Below, in pieces: positions 15,894 to 24,747 of a DNA stretch of 34,843 nt. Source of the stretch: Porphyrobacter sp. TH134 (lineage in GTDB: Bacteria; Pseudomonadota; Alphaproteobacteria; Sphingomonadales; Sphingomonadaceae); contig NZ_PKRO01000031.1 of assembly GCF_002855495.1 (NCBI RefSeq), forward strand, positions 1-34,843, given 5' to 3'. How positions within the stretch are numbered: the stretch's first letter is position 1; the number at the start of each line of letters is the position of its first letter. Below the pieces are notes generated by a model, which was not told the DNA's origin, searched no databases, and saw only the letters and a program-made list of their open reading frames with translations. The translations under genes were made by a program, and so were the position numbers.

Positions 15894-17410
15894 CCAGCAA
15901 CCGCCGCACCTTCGCGATCATCTCGCACCCTGACGCAGGCAAGACCACGCTCACCGAAAAGCTGCTGCTGCAAGGCGGGGCGATCCACCTGGCGGGCGAG
16001 GTCAAGGCGCGCGGGGCAGCGCGGCGGGCGCGGTCGGACTGGATGAAGATCGAGCAGCAGCGCGGGATCTCGGTCACGTCGAGCGTGATGACCTTCCAGA
16101 AGGACGGCATCGTCTTCAATCTGCTCGACACGCCGGGCCACGAGGATTTCTCGGAGGATACCTATCGCACGCTGACCGCGGTGGATTCGGCGGTGATGGT
16201 GATCGACGCGGCGAAGGGCATCGAGCCGCAGACCCGCAAGCTGTTCGAGGTGTGCCGCCTGCGCAGCGTGCCGATCATCACCTTCGTCAACAAGGTTGAC
16301 CGCGAGGGCCGCGATCCGTTCGAGACTTTGGACGAGGTCGCGGATATGCTGGCGCTCGACGTGTCCCCACAGATGTGGCCCATCGGCATGGGCGGCGAGT
16401 TCGAGGGGCTGCTCGATTTCGCGACCGGCACCATTGGCCGCCCGGAAGGGCCGAGCCGCGAATACCTCGGCACGCGCGACACGGCGGCGATCCCGCAGCG
16501 CTTTGCCGACGAGATCGAGCTGGCGCGCGGCGGCTATCCCGAGTTCGACCTTGAGGCCTTCCGCAATGGCGACCTCACCCCGGTCTATTTCGGCTCGGCG
16601 CTGAAGAATTTCGGCGTCACCGAACTGATCGACGCCATTTCCCGCTTCGCCCCGCCGCCCCGGCCCCAGCCTGCGGGCGAGGAGCAGATCAACCCGGAGC
16701 GCGACGAGGTGACCGGCTTCATCTTCAAGGTGCAGGCCAACATGGACCCCAACCACCGCGACCGGATCGCCTTCATGCGGCAGGTGTCGGGCACCTTCAA
16801 AAGGGGCATGAAGCTGACGCCCAGTGGGTTGGGCAAGCCGATCGCGGTTCACTCGCCGATCCTGTTCTTCGCGCAGGACCGCGAGCTGGCCGACACCGCC
16901 GAAGCGGGCGACATCATCGGCATCCCCAACCACGGCACTTTGCGCGTGGGCGATACCCTGTCGGAGCGCAATCAGGTGCGCTTCACCGGCCTGCCCAACT
17001 TTGCGCCGGAAATCCTGCGCCGCGTGCAATTGCGCGATCCGACCAAGACCAAGCAATTGCGTAAAGCGCTCGACGACCTCTCCGAAGAGGGCGTGATCCA
17101 GGTGTTCTACCCTGAGATCGGCTCGGCCCACATTGTGGGCGTGGTCGGCCAGCTTCAGCTCGAAGTGCTGATCAGCCGTCTGGAGGCCGAATACAAGGTG
17201 GAGGCCGTGCTCGAACCTTCGCCCTTTGCCACCGCGCGCTGGATCAAGGGGGACGACAAGACCCTCGATGAATTCGCCAGCTTCAACCGCGCGAACCTCG
17301 CGCGTGACCGTGACGGCGACATGGTGTTCATGGCCAAGAGCCCGTGGGACGTCAGCTATCAGGTCGAAAAGAACCCGCAGCTCACCTTCTCGGCCACGAA
17401 AGAGCGTTAA
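15890..17410 (+). CDS. prfC: Peptide chain release factor 3
   Basis: This 506-residue translational GTPase removes RF1/RF2 from the ribosome after termination. It starts MTSNRRTFAIISHPDAGKTT with the G1 loop at about 14-20. 'QQRGISVTSSVM' is the G2 region, 'LLDTPGHEDFSEDTYRTL' the G3 region, and 'ITFVNKVDREGRDP' contains the NKxD G4. The later domains include 'SGTFKRGMKLTP' and 'VVGQLQLEVLISRLEAEY', which distinguish RF3 from EF-G. It lacks the ~10-residue N-terminal extension of the E. coli protein, as many alphaproteobacterial copies do. The ATG overlaps the previous stop. Confidence 0.96.
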   Translation: MTSNRRTFAIISHPDAGKTTLTEKLLLQGGAIHLAGEVKARGAARRARSDWMKIEQQRGISVTSSVMTFQKDGIVFNLLDTPGHEDFSEDTYRTLTAVDSAVMVIDAAKGIEPQTRKLFEVCRLRSVPIITFVNKVDREGRDPFETLDEVADMLALDVSPQMWPIGMGGEFEGLLDFATGTIGRPEGPSREYLGTRDTAAIPQRFADEIELARGGYPEFDLEAFRNGDLTPVYFGSALKNFGVTELIDAISRFAPPPRPQPAGEEQINPERDEVTGFIFKVQANMDPNHRDRIAFMRQVSGTFKRGMKLTPSGLGKPIAVHSPILFFAQDRELADTAEAGDIIGIPNHGTLRVGDTLSERNQVRFTGLPNFAPEILRRVQLRDPTKTKQLRKALDDLSEEGVIQVFYPEIGSAHIVGVVGQLQLEVLISRLEAEYKVEAVLEPSPFATARWIKGDDKTLDEFASFNRANLARDRDGDMVFMAKSPWDVSYQVEKNPQLTFSATKER

Positions 17411-17450
17411 GGGAGGAACGGTAATCTTGCGGCGGGCCGAGGTTCGCGGC

Positions 17451-18332
17451 ATGGCGGAATCCATGCACACCGCCGGCCCAACCTCGCAAACCTTCATCTC
17501 GCAGCGCCTTCGCCTGAACTATCTTGATTGGGGCGGGCGCGGGAAGCCGCCGCTGGTGCTGGTGCATGGCGGGCGCGATCATGCGCGCTCGTGGGATTGG
17601 ACCGCCGAGGCACTGAGCGCCGATTACCACGTCATCGCCATGGACCACCGCGGGCATGGAGACAGCGATTGGGTCACGGACGGGGTCTATTCCGCGGGCG
17701 ATATGGTCTATGACCTTGCCCAGCTGATCCATCAGCTCGGCGTCGGCCCGGTGCGGATGGTGGCGCATTCGATGGGCGGCAATGTCGCGCTCCGCTATGC
17801 CGGAGCCTTCCCCGACATGGTGACCAAGCTGGTGGCGATCGAGGGCCTTGGCCCATCGCCGGAATGGCGCGAAAAGCAGCGCGCCGTACCGTACCCCGAA
17901 CGCCTCGCCGAATGGATCGAGAAGAAGCGCAAGGCCGCCGGGCGCTCCCCGCGTAAGTATGAAAGCATCGAGGCCGCCTTCGCGCGCATGATCGAGGAAA
18001 ACGCCTACCTTACCGAGGAACAGGCGCGCCACCTCACCGTCCACGGGGTCAATCGCAACGAGGACGGCACCTATAGCTGGAAGTTCGATCCGCACCTCAA
18101 TGTCTGGCCGGTCGAGGATATTGGTGACGAGTTCATCGAACAGCTGTGGGGGGCGATCACTTGCCCGACGTTGCTGCTCTACGGGGCAGACTCATGGGCG
18201 TCGAACCCGGAGAAGGACGGACGCATCGCCCACTTCAAGACCGCGCGTGTGATCGAGTTCGAGAAAGCGGGCCACTGGCTCCACCACGACCAGTTCAACC
18301 GCTTCATCGCCACCTTGCGCGATTTCCTCTGA
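17451..18332 (+). CDS. Alpha/beta hydrolase
   Basis: This 293-residue protein has an alpha/beta hydrolase fold with oxyanion-hole motif 'VLVHGGRDHARSWD' (about 37-50), the 'MDHRGHGDSDW' strand-turn, nucleophile elbow 'AHSMGG' (Ser about 107), an acid in 'LLYGADSWASNP' and the catalytic His in 'KAGHWLHHDQFN'. A helical cap lies at about 140-215. The substrate is not predictable; it could be an esterase, lactonase or epoxide-hydrolase relative. I chose ATG 17451, with GAGG upstream. A TTG at 17427 follows a much better GGGAGGAA eight bases away and would add eight residues, so the start is uncertain. It lies 40 bases after prfC. Confidence 0.88.
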   Translation: MAESMHTAGPTSQTFISQRLRLNYLDWGGRGKPPLVLVHGGRDHARSWDWTAEALSADYHVIAMDHRGHGDSDWVTDGVYSAGDMVYDLAQLIHQLGVGPVRMVAHSMGGNVALRYAGAFPDMVTKLVAIEGLGPSPEWREKQRAVPYPERLAEWIEKKRKAAGRSPRKYESIEAAFARMIEENAYLTEEQARHLTVHGVNRNEDGTYSWKFDPHLNVWPVEDIGDEFIEQLWGAITCPTLLLYGADSWASNPEKDGRIAHFKTARVIEFEKAGHWLHHDQFNRFIATLRDFL

Positions 18333-18352
18333 CGGCTTGAAAGGAGCGTCCG

Positions 18353-18910
18353 ATGGCTGAATTCACCGAGGCGCTCACCGAAAAGCATAGGGCGATGATC
18401 GCTGCCCAGCCGGTGTTCTTCGTGGCGACGGCTGCGGGCGACGGGCGGATCAATCTCAGTCCCAAGGGGTACGACGCCTTCCGGGTGCTGGCACCGACGC
18501 GGGTCGCCTATCTTGATCTGGGCGGATCGGGCAACGAGACCCACGCGCACCTTGCGGCGGACGGGCGCATCACGGTGATGTTCTGCAACTTCCAGCAGCC
18601 CGCGCTGATCCTGCGCATTTACGGGCGCGGGCGGGCGGTGTTGCCGCAGGACCCCGACTGGGGCGATCTGGCCGCGCACTTCACCCTGATGCCCGGTACC
18701 CGCCAAATCTTCGACATTGCGGTAGAGAGCGTGCAGTCCTCCTGCGGCTGGGGCGTGCCCTTCATGACCCTTGAGGGCGAACGCGAGACGCTCAAGAAAG
18801 CGCACCGCCAATCCGATCCGGCGCAGTGGGAGGCCAAGATGGCCTTGCGCACCCGCAGCATCGATGGCCTGCCGACCCGCGCCACTGATCGCTATATCGC
18901 GGGCGATTGA
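18353..18910 (+). CDS. Pyridoxamine 5'-phosphate oxidase-family (FMN-binding split barrel) protein
   Basis: This 185-residue protein has the split-barrel pattern 'FFVATAAGDGRINLSPKGYD' followed by 'RVAYLDLGGSGNETHAHLAA', 'ITVMFCNFQQPALILRIYGR' and a 'SCGWGVPFM' segment. This is the subgroup of PNPOx-like proteins of unknown substrate, often called 'pyridoxamine 5'-phosphate oxidase family'; it is not PdxH itself. AAAGGAG precedes ATG 18353 by seven bases. It follows the hydrolase after 20 bases and is likely cotranscribed with it. FMN or F420 binding is inferred from the family, not shown. Confidence 0.87.
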   Translation: MAEFTEALTEKHRAMIAAQPVFFVATAAGDGRINLSPKGYDAFRVLAPTRVAYLDLGGSGNETHAHLAADGRITVMFCNFQQPALILRIYGRGRAVLPQDPDWGDLAAHFTLMPGTRQIFDIAVESVQSSCGWGVPFMTLEGERETLKKAHRQSDPAQWEAKMALRTRSIDGLPTRATDRYIAGD

Positions 18911-18941
18911 CCATCATCGGGGCGCAAATCTTGCCCAAGTG

Positions 18942-18957
18942 TTAATCACATGATTAA
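18942..18957. promoter_or_regulatory. Inverted repeat upstream of glnK
   Basis: TTAATCA-CA-TGATTAA has perfect 7-bp arms, about 75 bases upstream of the sigma-54 -24 element. The position would suit a regulator such as an enhancer-binding protein or repressor, but it does not match the GC-rich NtrC consensus. A following A-run could also make it part of a weak terminator for the preceding gene on the opposite reading. Confidence 0.35.
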
Positions 18958-19431
<474 letters not shown>

Positions 19432-19443
19432 AGGGGCCATGCA

Positions 19444-20787
19444 ATGAAGCGTATTTTCCTCAATGCTGCGGCGCTGATGACCGGGGCGGTCATGCTTGCC
19501 GCGCCGGCTTTTGCCGCGCCCGTGGCCGACGCCGCGGCGGCGGCTGCCGAAGCTGCACCCGCCGTTCCCAACCCGGGCAACAACGGCTTCATGATGACGG
19601 CCACCGTCCTTGTGCTGCTGATGATCCTGCCGGGCCTCGCGCTGTTCTATGGCGGCCTGACCCGTTCCAAGAACATGCTTTCGACCATGACCCAGATCGG
19701 TGCCGCGGCATCGCTGGCAATGCTGGTGTGGGTGATGTGGGGCTATGGCCTCGCCTTCGGCCCTGAAGGCAACGAATACATCAGCTGGGGCAAGTTCTTC
19801 CTCGCTGGTGTCACGCCGGACTCTACGGCGGCGACCTTCACCGACGAGGTGATCAGCGAATATATCTTCATCAGCTTCCAGATGACCTTTGCCGCGATCA
19901 CCGTCGCGCTGGTGCTGGGATCGGTGGTGGAGCGCATGAAGTTCGCCGCCACGATGGTGTTCACCCTCGTCTGGCTGACGATCGTTTACTTCCCGATCGC
20001 TCACATGGTGTGGGAAGCGCGCGGCGTGTTCTTCGTAATGGGCGCGCTCGACTTTGCCGGTGGCACGGTTGTCCACATCAACGCCGGTGTCTCGGCGCTG
20101 GTCGCGGCCTACATCCTCGGCAAGCGCAAGGGCTACCCGACCGAACCGATGCCCCCGCACAGCCTGACGCTGACGATGGTCGGCACCGGCTTGCTGTGGG
20201 TGGGCTGGTTCGGCTTCAATGCTGGCTCGGCGCTGGAGGCAAACGGCTCGGCGGCGCTCGCCATGATCAACACCTTCGTTGCTACGGCGGCAGGCGGGCT
20301 GTTCTGGATGCTGACCGAGCGGGCGATGGGCCACAAGGGCTCGGCGCTGGGCTTCTGCTCGGGTGTGATTGCCGGTCTGGTGGCGGTCACTCCGGCAGCG
20401 GGCAATTCGGGCCCTTTCGGTGCGATCCTGCTCGGCGCGATTGCCTCGGTGGTCTGCTACTTCTTCGTCGCCAAGGTAAAGGCCAAGTTCGGCTATGACG
20501 ACGCGCTCGATGCTTTCGGCATCCACGGCGTGGGCGGCATCGTCGGCGCGATCGGCACCGGCATCGTGTTCTCGCCGGCTCTCGGCGGGCCGGGCGGTGA
20601 AGACTTCGACATGGGAGCGCAGCTGGTGACGCAGGTTACCGCCGTGGTCGCCACGATCGTGATCTCCGCCGTCGGCACCGCCATCGCCATGTACATCGCC
20701 AAGGCCATCACCGGTCTGCGGGTCGATGAGGAAAGCGAAGTCAACGGTCTCGACATCTCCGAACACGGGGAGCGCGCCTACAACTAA
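19444..20787 (+). CDS. amtB: Ammonium transporter
   Basis: This 447-residue inner-membrane ammonium channel has a cleavable signal peptide (MKRIFLNAAALMTGAVMLAA then PAFA) and an Ala-rich mature N-terminus, followed by 11 membrane helices. Marker segments are 'ALFYGGLTRSKNML', 'VHINAGVSALVAAYILGKRK' with the first pore histidine, 'GWFGFNAGSALEANG' and 'AFGIHGVGGIVGAIGTGI' with the second pore histidine. The C-terminal tail 'LRVDEESEVNGLDISEHGER' is the part that contacts GlnK. It is cotranscribed with glnK and ends before a strong terminator at 20885-20919. Confidence 0.96.
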   Translation: MKRIFLNAAALMTGAVMLAAPAFAAPVADAAAAAAEAAPAVPNPGNNGFMMTATVLVLLMILPGLALFYGGLTRSKNMLSTMTQIGAAASLAMLVWVMWGYGLAFGPEGNEYISWGKFFLAGVTPDSTAATFTDEVISEYIFISFQMTFAAITVALVLGSVVERMKFAATMVFTLVWLTIVYFPIAHMVWEARGVFFVMGALDFAGGTVVHINAGVSALVAAYILGKRKGYPTEPMPPHSLTLTMVGTGLLWVGWFGFNAGSALEANGSAALAMINTFVATAAGGLFWMLTERAMGHKGSALGFCSGVIAGLVAVTPAAGNSGPFGAILLGAIASVVCYFFVAKVKAKFGYDDALDAFGIHGVGGIVGAIGTGIVFSPALGGPGGEDFDMGAQLVTQVTAVVATIVISAVGTAIAMYIAKAITGLRVDEESEVNGLDISEHGERAYN

Positions 20788-20884
20788 GCGCACCCCTTAC
20801 CAGCTTGGCGGGGGGAGACCTCTCTCTCCCTCTCCTCTCCCCCCGCCTCACCTTGTTCCTCCTGCGAACGAACAAACTGATACA

Positions 20885-20919
20885 GGCCGGAGCGGCGATA
20901 AGCCCTCCGGCCTTTTTTT
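20885..20919 (+). terminator. Rho-independent terminator of glnK-amtB
   Basis: GGCCGGAG (20885-20892) pairs with CTCCGGCC (20905-20912) across a 12-base loop and is followed by seven T. It lies 98 bases after the amtB stop. Confidence 0.9.
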
Positions 20920-20937
20920 GCGTTTGGCGTCTGCGTG

Positions 20938-21060
20938 CGACCCCGCCTCCGCGGGGTCGTCCTCGGCGCTGTTTCGCGCGTGCCGCGCGAGCGCCTGCGG
21001 GCGGGCGGTCGCCCTTGCGGCTCGTCCTGCGGCGGGCCGGATCAGCTCGTGCCGTTCGGA
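20938..21060. repeat. GC-rich structured intergenic sequence
   Basis: A 9-bp perfect hairpin, CGACCCCGC-CTCC-GCGGGGTCG, at 20938-20959 is followed by a very GC-rich run with further small inverted pairs (for example GGGCG/CGCCC near 21006-21017). No gene is supported on either strand. It may be a decayed dispersed repeat or the 3' processing region of the minus-strand GMC gene. Confidence 0.45.
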
Positions 21061-21067
21061 GTGGGGT

Positions 21068-22657
21068 TTACCCTCTTTCCGCTTCCATCACGAAGTCGGC
21101 GCAACGCTCCCCAATCATGATACTCGGCGCGTTGGTGTTGCCGCTGACCAGTTTGGGCATGATGCTGGCATCCGCCACCCACAGGCCATCGAGCCCGTTC
21201 AGTTTCAGGGTCGGATCAACCACGGCATCGGCGTCAGCCCCCATCCGGCATGTGCCGACGGGGTGATACACCGAATCCGAGCGGTCGCGGATCATGGCAT
21301 CCAGCGCGGCATCATCATTGAGATCGACGGGGTGGCGGTCCTTGGGGCCGAACGCCTGCAAGGGCGGGGCGTCGGCGATGCGGTGCGACAGGCGCACGCC
21401 AGCGCGCAAACAGGCCATGTCGCGCTCGTCATCAAGGAAGTTGGGATCAATGACCGGGGCGGCTGCCGCATCCGCGCTTCCCAGCCGCACGGTCCCGCGG
21501 CTTTCGGGTCGCAGCACGCAGGCATGGAGCGAGAAGCCGTGCGCCTTCACCTTCTCGCGCCCGTGATCTTCCAGGATCGCCGGGACAAAATGCCACTGCA
21601 CATCGGGCGCAGGACTATCCGGCATCACTGTCCAGAACCCGCCGGCTTCGGCATAGGGCGTCGTCATCACGCCTGTCCGCTTGCGGCGATGTTCGACAAT
21701 TGCGGCGGCCATCCGCAGCGTGCCCTTGAACGTCCCGCCAATTGGCACATCGCTTTGCGTCTCCCAGCCGGAGACATAGTCGATATGGTCTTGCAGGTTC
21801 GCGCCCACCGCCGGACGATCCAGCACCACATCGATCCCGTGTGCCTTCAGGTGATCGGCCGGGCCAATACCCGACAGCATCAGGATCTGCGGGGAGTTGA
21901 ACGCACCCGCGCTCAGCACCACGCCGCGCCGGGCGAACAGCGTTTCGGATCCTCCTGCGCCCCGGATCTGTACGCCGGTCACGCGCCCGCCCTCGATCAC
22001 CAGTTTCTCGACCAGCGTATTGGTGCGGATCGCAAAATTGCTCTGCTGACGGATTGGTTCGACATAGGCGCGCGCCGAGGTCCAGCGCTCCCCCTTGCGC
22101 TGGGTGACCTGATACAGGCCAAAGCCATCCTGCCGCGCGCCGTTGAAATCGGCATTGGTGCGCAGCTGCAAGGCGGCGGCTGCTTCGACAAAGGCGTGGC
22201 TTGCCGGGTTCGCCGCCGTCTGGTCGGATACGAACAAGGGGCCGCCCGCGCCGTGGTAATCATCGGCCCCGCGCTCATTCGCTTCGGCGCGTTTGAAGTA
22301 GGGCAGGACGTCGTCATAGGCCCAGCCGGTGCAGCCCAGCGCGGCCCAATTGTCATAATCCCAGCGTCCGCCGCGAATATAAACCATCGCGTTGATGGCG
22401 GACGAGCCGCCCAGACCCTTGCCGCGGGGCTGATAGCCGGTGCGTCCGTTGAGGCCCTTCTGCGGCACGGTATCGTAGCGGTAATTCGACTTTTGCGGAA
22501 TGAAGGGCATGAAGCCCGGCGTCTTGACCCAGACATTGTCGTTGCGCCCGCCTGCCTCCAGCAAACACACCCGGCGTGTGCCGTCCACGGCAAGGCGGCC
22601 CGCAACAGCGCTTCCGGCACTGCCACCGCCGATGACGATGTAGTCAAAGCTTTCCAT
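21068..22657 (-). CDS. GMC-family flavin oxidoreductase (choline dehydrogenase-like)
   Basis: This 529-residue FAD enzyme has the N-terminal dinucleotide motif 'YIVIGGGSAGSAVAGRL' (about 6-22), the GMC signature 'GKGLGGSSAINAMVYIRG', the second signature 'GAFNSPQILMLSGIGP', and a C-terminal 'YHPVGTCRMG' with the catalytic His and 'GNTNAPSIMIGER' with the paired Asn. The fold oxidises alcohols; closest by motif are choline dehydrogenase-like and polyethylene glycol/alkanol dehydrogenases, and the substrate is unknown. AAGGGAGAG precedes ATG 22657. It is the last gene of a four-gene minus-strand operon, 24 bases after a fatty acid hydroxylase-family gene, which suggests a lipid or terpenoid alcohol substrate (inference). 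Confidence 0.93.
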   Translation of the reverse strand: MESFDYIVIGGGSAGSAVAGRLAVDGTRRVCLLEAGGRNDNVWVKTPGFMPFIPQKSNYRYDTVPQKGLNGRTGYQPRGKGLGGSSAINAMVYIRGGRWDYDNWAALGCTGWAYDDVLPYFKRAEANERGADDYHGAGGPLFVSDQTAANPASHAFVEAAAALQLRTNADFNGARQDGFGLYQVTQRKGERWTSARAYVEPIRQQSNFAIRTNTLVEKLVIEGGRVTGVQIRGAGGSETLFARRGVVLSAGAFNSPQILMLSGIGPADHLKAHGIDVVLDRPAVGANLQDHIDYVSGWETQSDVPIGGTFKGTLRMAAAIVEHRRKRTGVMTTPYAEAGGFWTVMPDSPAPDVQWHFVPAILEDHGREKVKAHGFSLHACVLRPESRGTVRLGSADAAAAPVIDPNFLDDERDMACLRAGVRLSHRIADAPPLQAFGPKDRHPVDLNDDAALDAMIRDRSDSVYHPVGTCRMGADADAVVDPTLKLNGLDGLWVADASIMPKLVSGNTNAPSIMIGERCADFVMEAERG

Positions 22658-22681
22658 GATCTCTCCCTTTGGCAGGGGAGA

Positions 22682-23644
22682 TTAAGCAGCTTCGCCGATG
22701 TCCGCAATCCGGTTTCGAGTAGCAACTGATGTTGCAACCGGCGCAACGTCGGCGGTCACGCGGGCGTGCCATTTGGCGCGGATCATGTCGGAGGTTTCGC
22801 GGCTATCGTCATGGCTCCAGCCCGGTTCGCGCAGGAGGTAGGACAGCTTGTGCCGCCAGGGCGCGTGCCAGATATCCGCGATCATCCCGATCCATTCATG
22901 GAACACCGCCCACAACAGATTGAAACTGCCCAACTGCTTGACGATGCCGTAGCGGATCGGCTCGTCATCGACTTCCGGCTCAAAGGTGCCGAACATCCGG
23001 TCCCAGACGATGAAGACCCCTGCGTAGTTGCGGTCCAGATAGCGCGGATTGGTGGCATGGTGGACGCGGTGGTGGCTGGGCGTGTTCATCACCGCTTCGA
23101 ACCAGCGCGGCATCCGCCCCACCGCCTCGGTGTGGATCCAGAACTGATAGATCAGATTGAAGCCGCCGCAGATCGCGATCATTGCCGGGTGAAACCCAAG
23201 CAATACCAGTGGGATGGCAAACAGCACCCCAAAAGTGAAAGGCCCGGTCCATGTCTGCCGCAGCGCCGTGGACAGGTTATAGTGCTGGCTCGAATGGTGG
23301 TTCACATGCGCGGCCCACATCCAGCGAACGCGGTGGCCTGCACGGTGAACCCAGTAATATTTGAGATCGTCGAGCACGAAGCACACAGGCCATGCCCACC
23401 ATACCGTCCACCATTCCGGGCCGAAGTCGACCACGCGCCAGTCATAGGCTAGCAGCATCAAGGACACAGCAAACCCGCCCAAGAGCGCCCCTGCGATTGT
23501 CGAGCCTAGTCCGAACGACAGACTGACCAGCGTGTCTTTGGGCTCATAGGCTCCGGGCGCCCGAAATTTCGCCCAGATCATCTCGGCGAGCACCGCCACC
23601 ACGAACAGCGGCACGGCATATTGGGTGGGGTTGAGATCAGGCAT
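22682..23644 (-). CDS. Fatty acid hydroxylase / sterol desaturase family membrane protein
   Basis: This 320-residue di-iron membrane enzyme has four or more hydrophobic segments in the first ~170 residues and the histidine boxes of the sterol desaturase superfamily: 'WVHRAGHR' (HxxxH), 'AHVNHHSSQHYN' (HxxHH) and 'TPSHHRVHHATN' (HHxxHH), plus 'NYAGVFIVWDRMFGTFEPE'. The family inserts hydroxyl groups or double bonds in sterols, carotenoids, fatty acids or ether lipids; the substrate cannot be called. About 60 residues follow the core, ending in an unusual polar tail. Its ATG 23644 overlaps the end of the upstream gene by eight bases. Confidence 0.92.
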   Translation of the reverse strand: MPDLNPTQYAVPLFVVAVLAEMIWAKFRAPGAYEPKDTLVSLSFGLGSTIAGALLGGFAVSLMLLAYDWRVVDFGPEWWTVWWAWPVCFVLDDLKYYWVHRAGHRVRWMWAAHVNHHSSQHYNLSTALRQTWTGPFTFGVLFAIPLVLLGFHPAMIAICGGFNLIYQFWIHTEAVGRMPRWFEAVMNTPSHHRVHHATNPRYLDRNYAGVFIVWDRMFGTFEPEVDDEPIRYGIVKQLGSFNLLWAVFHEWIGMIADIWHAPWRHKLSYLLREPGWSHDDSRETSDMIRAKWHARVTADVAPVATSVATRNRIADIGEAA

Positions 23645-24044
23645 CGTGCTGCCCGTCTAACGCATTGATCGCGTCCGCCCAAGCCTCGGCATCGTGGATG
23701 GTCAGGAAGACCGTTCCGAAACGGACATCGCCCGGAATGACCTCGATCTGCCCATCGGCAACCCAGGCTGCCGCGCCGGTGCCGAGCACGCGTCCGGCAA
23801 AGCGGTTGCCGTGGCACTTGATGACCATGATTCGTCCTGAAGCATCACGGGCGAGTGCGCTCTTGCCTTCGCAGTCGCAGGCAGTGGCCAGCGGCGTGAA
23901 GCCGTCCTCGACCTCACCGGCAGCGCGCCGCACGGCATCCTCGCTGTCTAGCCGCGGCGCGCCGCCCAGCTTCAGCCACCATGCCAACCCTGCCAGTGCG
24001 AGGATCGCGACAAGCGAGCCGATGGTCTGGGCAATCAGTGCCAA
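23637..24044 (-). CDS. Unrecognised anchored protein in lipid-oxidation operon
   Basis: This 135-residue protein has one N-terminal membrane helix (about 6-24, QTIGSLVAILALAGLAWWL) and a soluble domain with cysteines in 'ACDCEGKS' and 'IKCHGNRF'. Beta-rich segments such as 'IEVIPGDVRFGTVFLTI' suggest a small compact fold. I do not recognise the family. The start is taken as TTG 24044: the frame is closed by a stop 12 bases upstream, which is the TGA of the preceding gene, and no ATG occurs before the helix. Tight spacing on both sides (12-base gap, 8-base overlap) supports a real gene tied to the desaturase. Confidence 0.65.
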   Translation of the reverse strand: MALIAQTIGSLVAILALAGLAWWLKLGGAPRLDSEDAVRRAAGEVEDGFTPLATACDCEGKSALARDASGRIMVIKCHGNRFAGRVLGTGAAAWVADGQIEVIPGDVRFGTVFLTIHDAEAWADAINALDGQHDA

Positions 24045-24056
24045 GTTGCTGGCGCT

Positions 24057-24488
24057 TCAGCGTGCAGCGAGCATGTCGATCATCGCGCGAATCGGGCTGA
24101 CGTCGTAGCCTGCCTGCGCTGCGGTGCGGGCGATCGCGTTGGGGTCCTCGCCCTGTTTTGCCGACGCAAGAGCCCACAAAAGTGTCGAACGGGTGCCCGA
24201 ACGGCAATAGGCGAGAATCGGCCCCTCGGCCTGTTCCATCGCGGCGATCATCGCATCGACCTGCGGCTCGCTGAAGCCGGCATGACTGATGGGGATGGCC
24301 GTGTAGTTCAGCCCGGCTGTCGCTGCGGCTGCTGCAATTTCATCACCTTGCGGTGCGGAAGGTTCCTCCCCGTCGGGACGATTATTGACGATCATGCTAA
24401 TGCCAAGGTCGGCCGCAGCCGCAATGTCATCCAGCGCAAGCTGCTGACTTACATAGATATTATCAGCGAGACGGCGAAAATCGCTCAT
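24057..24488 (-). CDS. TIGR01244-type sulfurtransferase/phosphatase-like protein
   Basis: This 143-residue protein starts MSDFRRLADNIYVSQQLALD and carries 'GISMIVNNRPDGEEP' and an active-site loop 'AYCRSGTRSTLLWAL'. These are features of the TIGR01244/DUF442 family, a rhodanese- or dual-specificity-phosphatase-like fold also found fused to metallo-hydrolases in Blh proteins. The loop C-R-S-G-T-R has rhodanese length, so sulfur transfer is at least as likely as phosphatase action. It is the first gene of the minus-strand operon with the desaturase and GMC genes and diverges from the cold-shock gene. The physiological substrate is unknown. Confidence 0.86.
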   Translation of the reverse strand: MSDFRRLADNIYVSQQLALDDIAAAADLGISMIVNNRPDGEEPSAPQGDEIAAAAATAGLNYTAIPISHAGFSEPQVDAMIAAMEQAEGPILAYCRSGTRSTLLWALASAKQGEDPNAIARTAAQAGYDVSPIRAMIDMLAAR

Positions 24489-24747
24489 GCTTGGGCCTGC
24501 TTTTTGCGGTGGTGCATGGCCGTGTCATGCCCAAACTGGCGGTGCGGCACAAGCGGTCTGCCACAAAACCGGCAGGCCGCCACCGGGGCGCAAGTAAAAT
24601 CATTCGCAAAGCACCCTTTTGTAGGTTATATGCTGCAAGACGTGCGCTCCGGACCACAAGCTCGGCGCGGCTGTGAACGGTGCGGCTCGCTGTCCCCGCC
24701 ACCGGCACATTTTAAGACGGGCAGTGTGGCAAGGTACGTACTGATCT
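24489..24747. promoter_or_regulatory. Divergent promoter region, TIGR01244 operon / cold-shock gene
   Basis: This 259-base gap holds no gene. An AT-richer patch around 24593-24635, including TTATAT, is the likely promoter of the cold-shock gene, leaving a leader of roughly 100 bases. Long structured leaders are usual for cold-shock genes, but I could not identify a defined fold. Confidence 0.35.
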
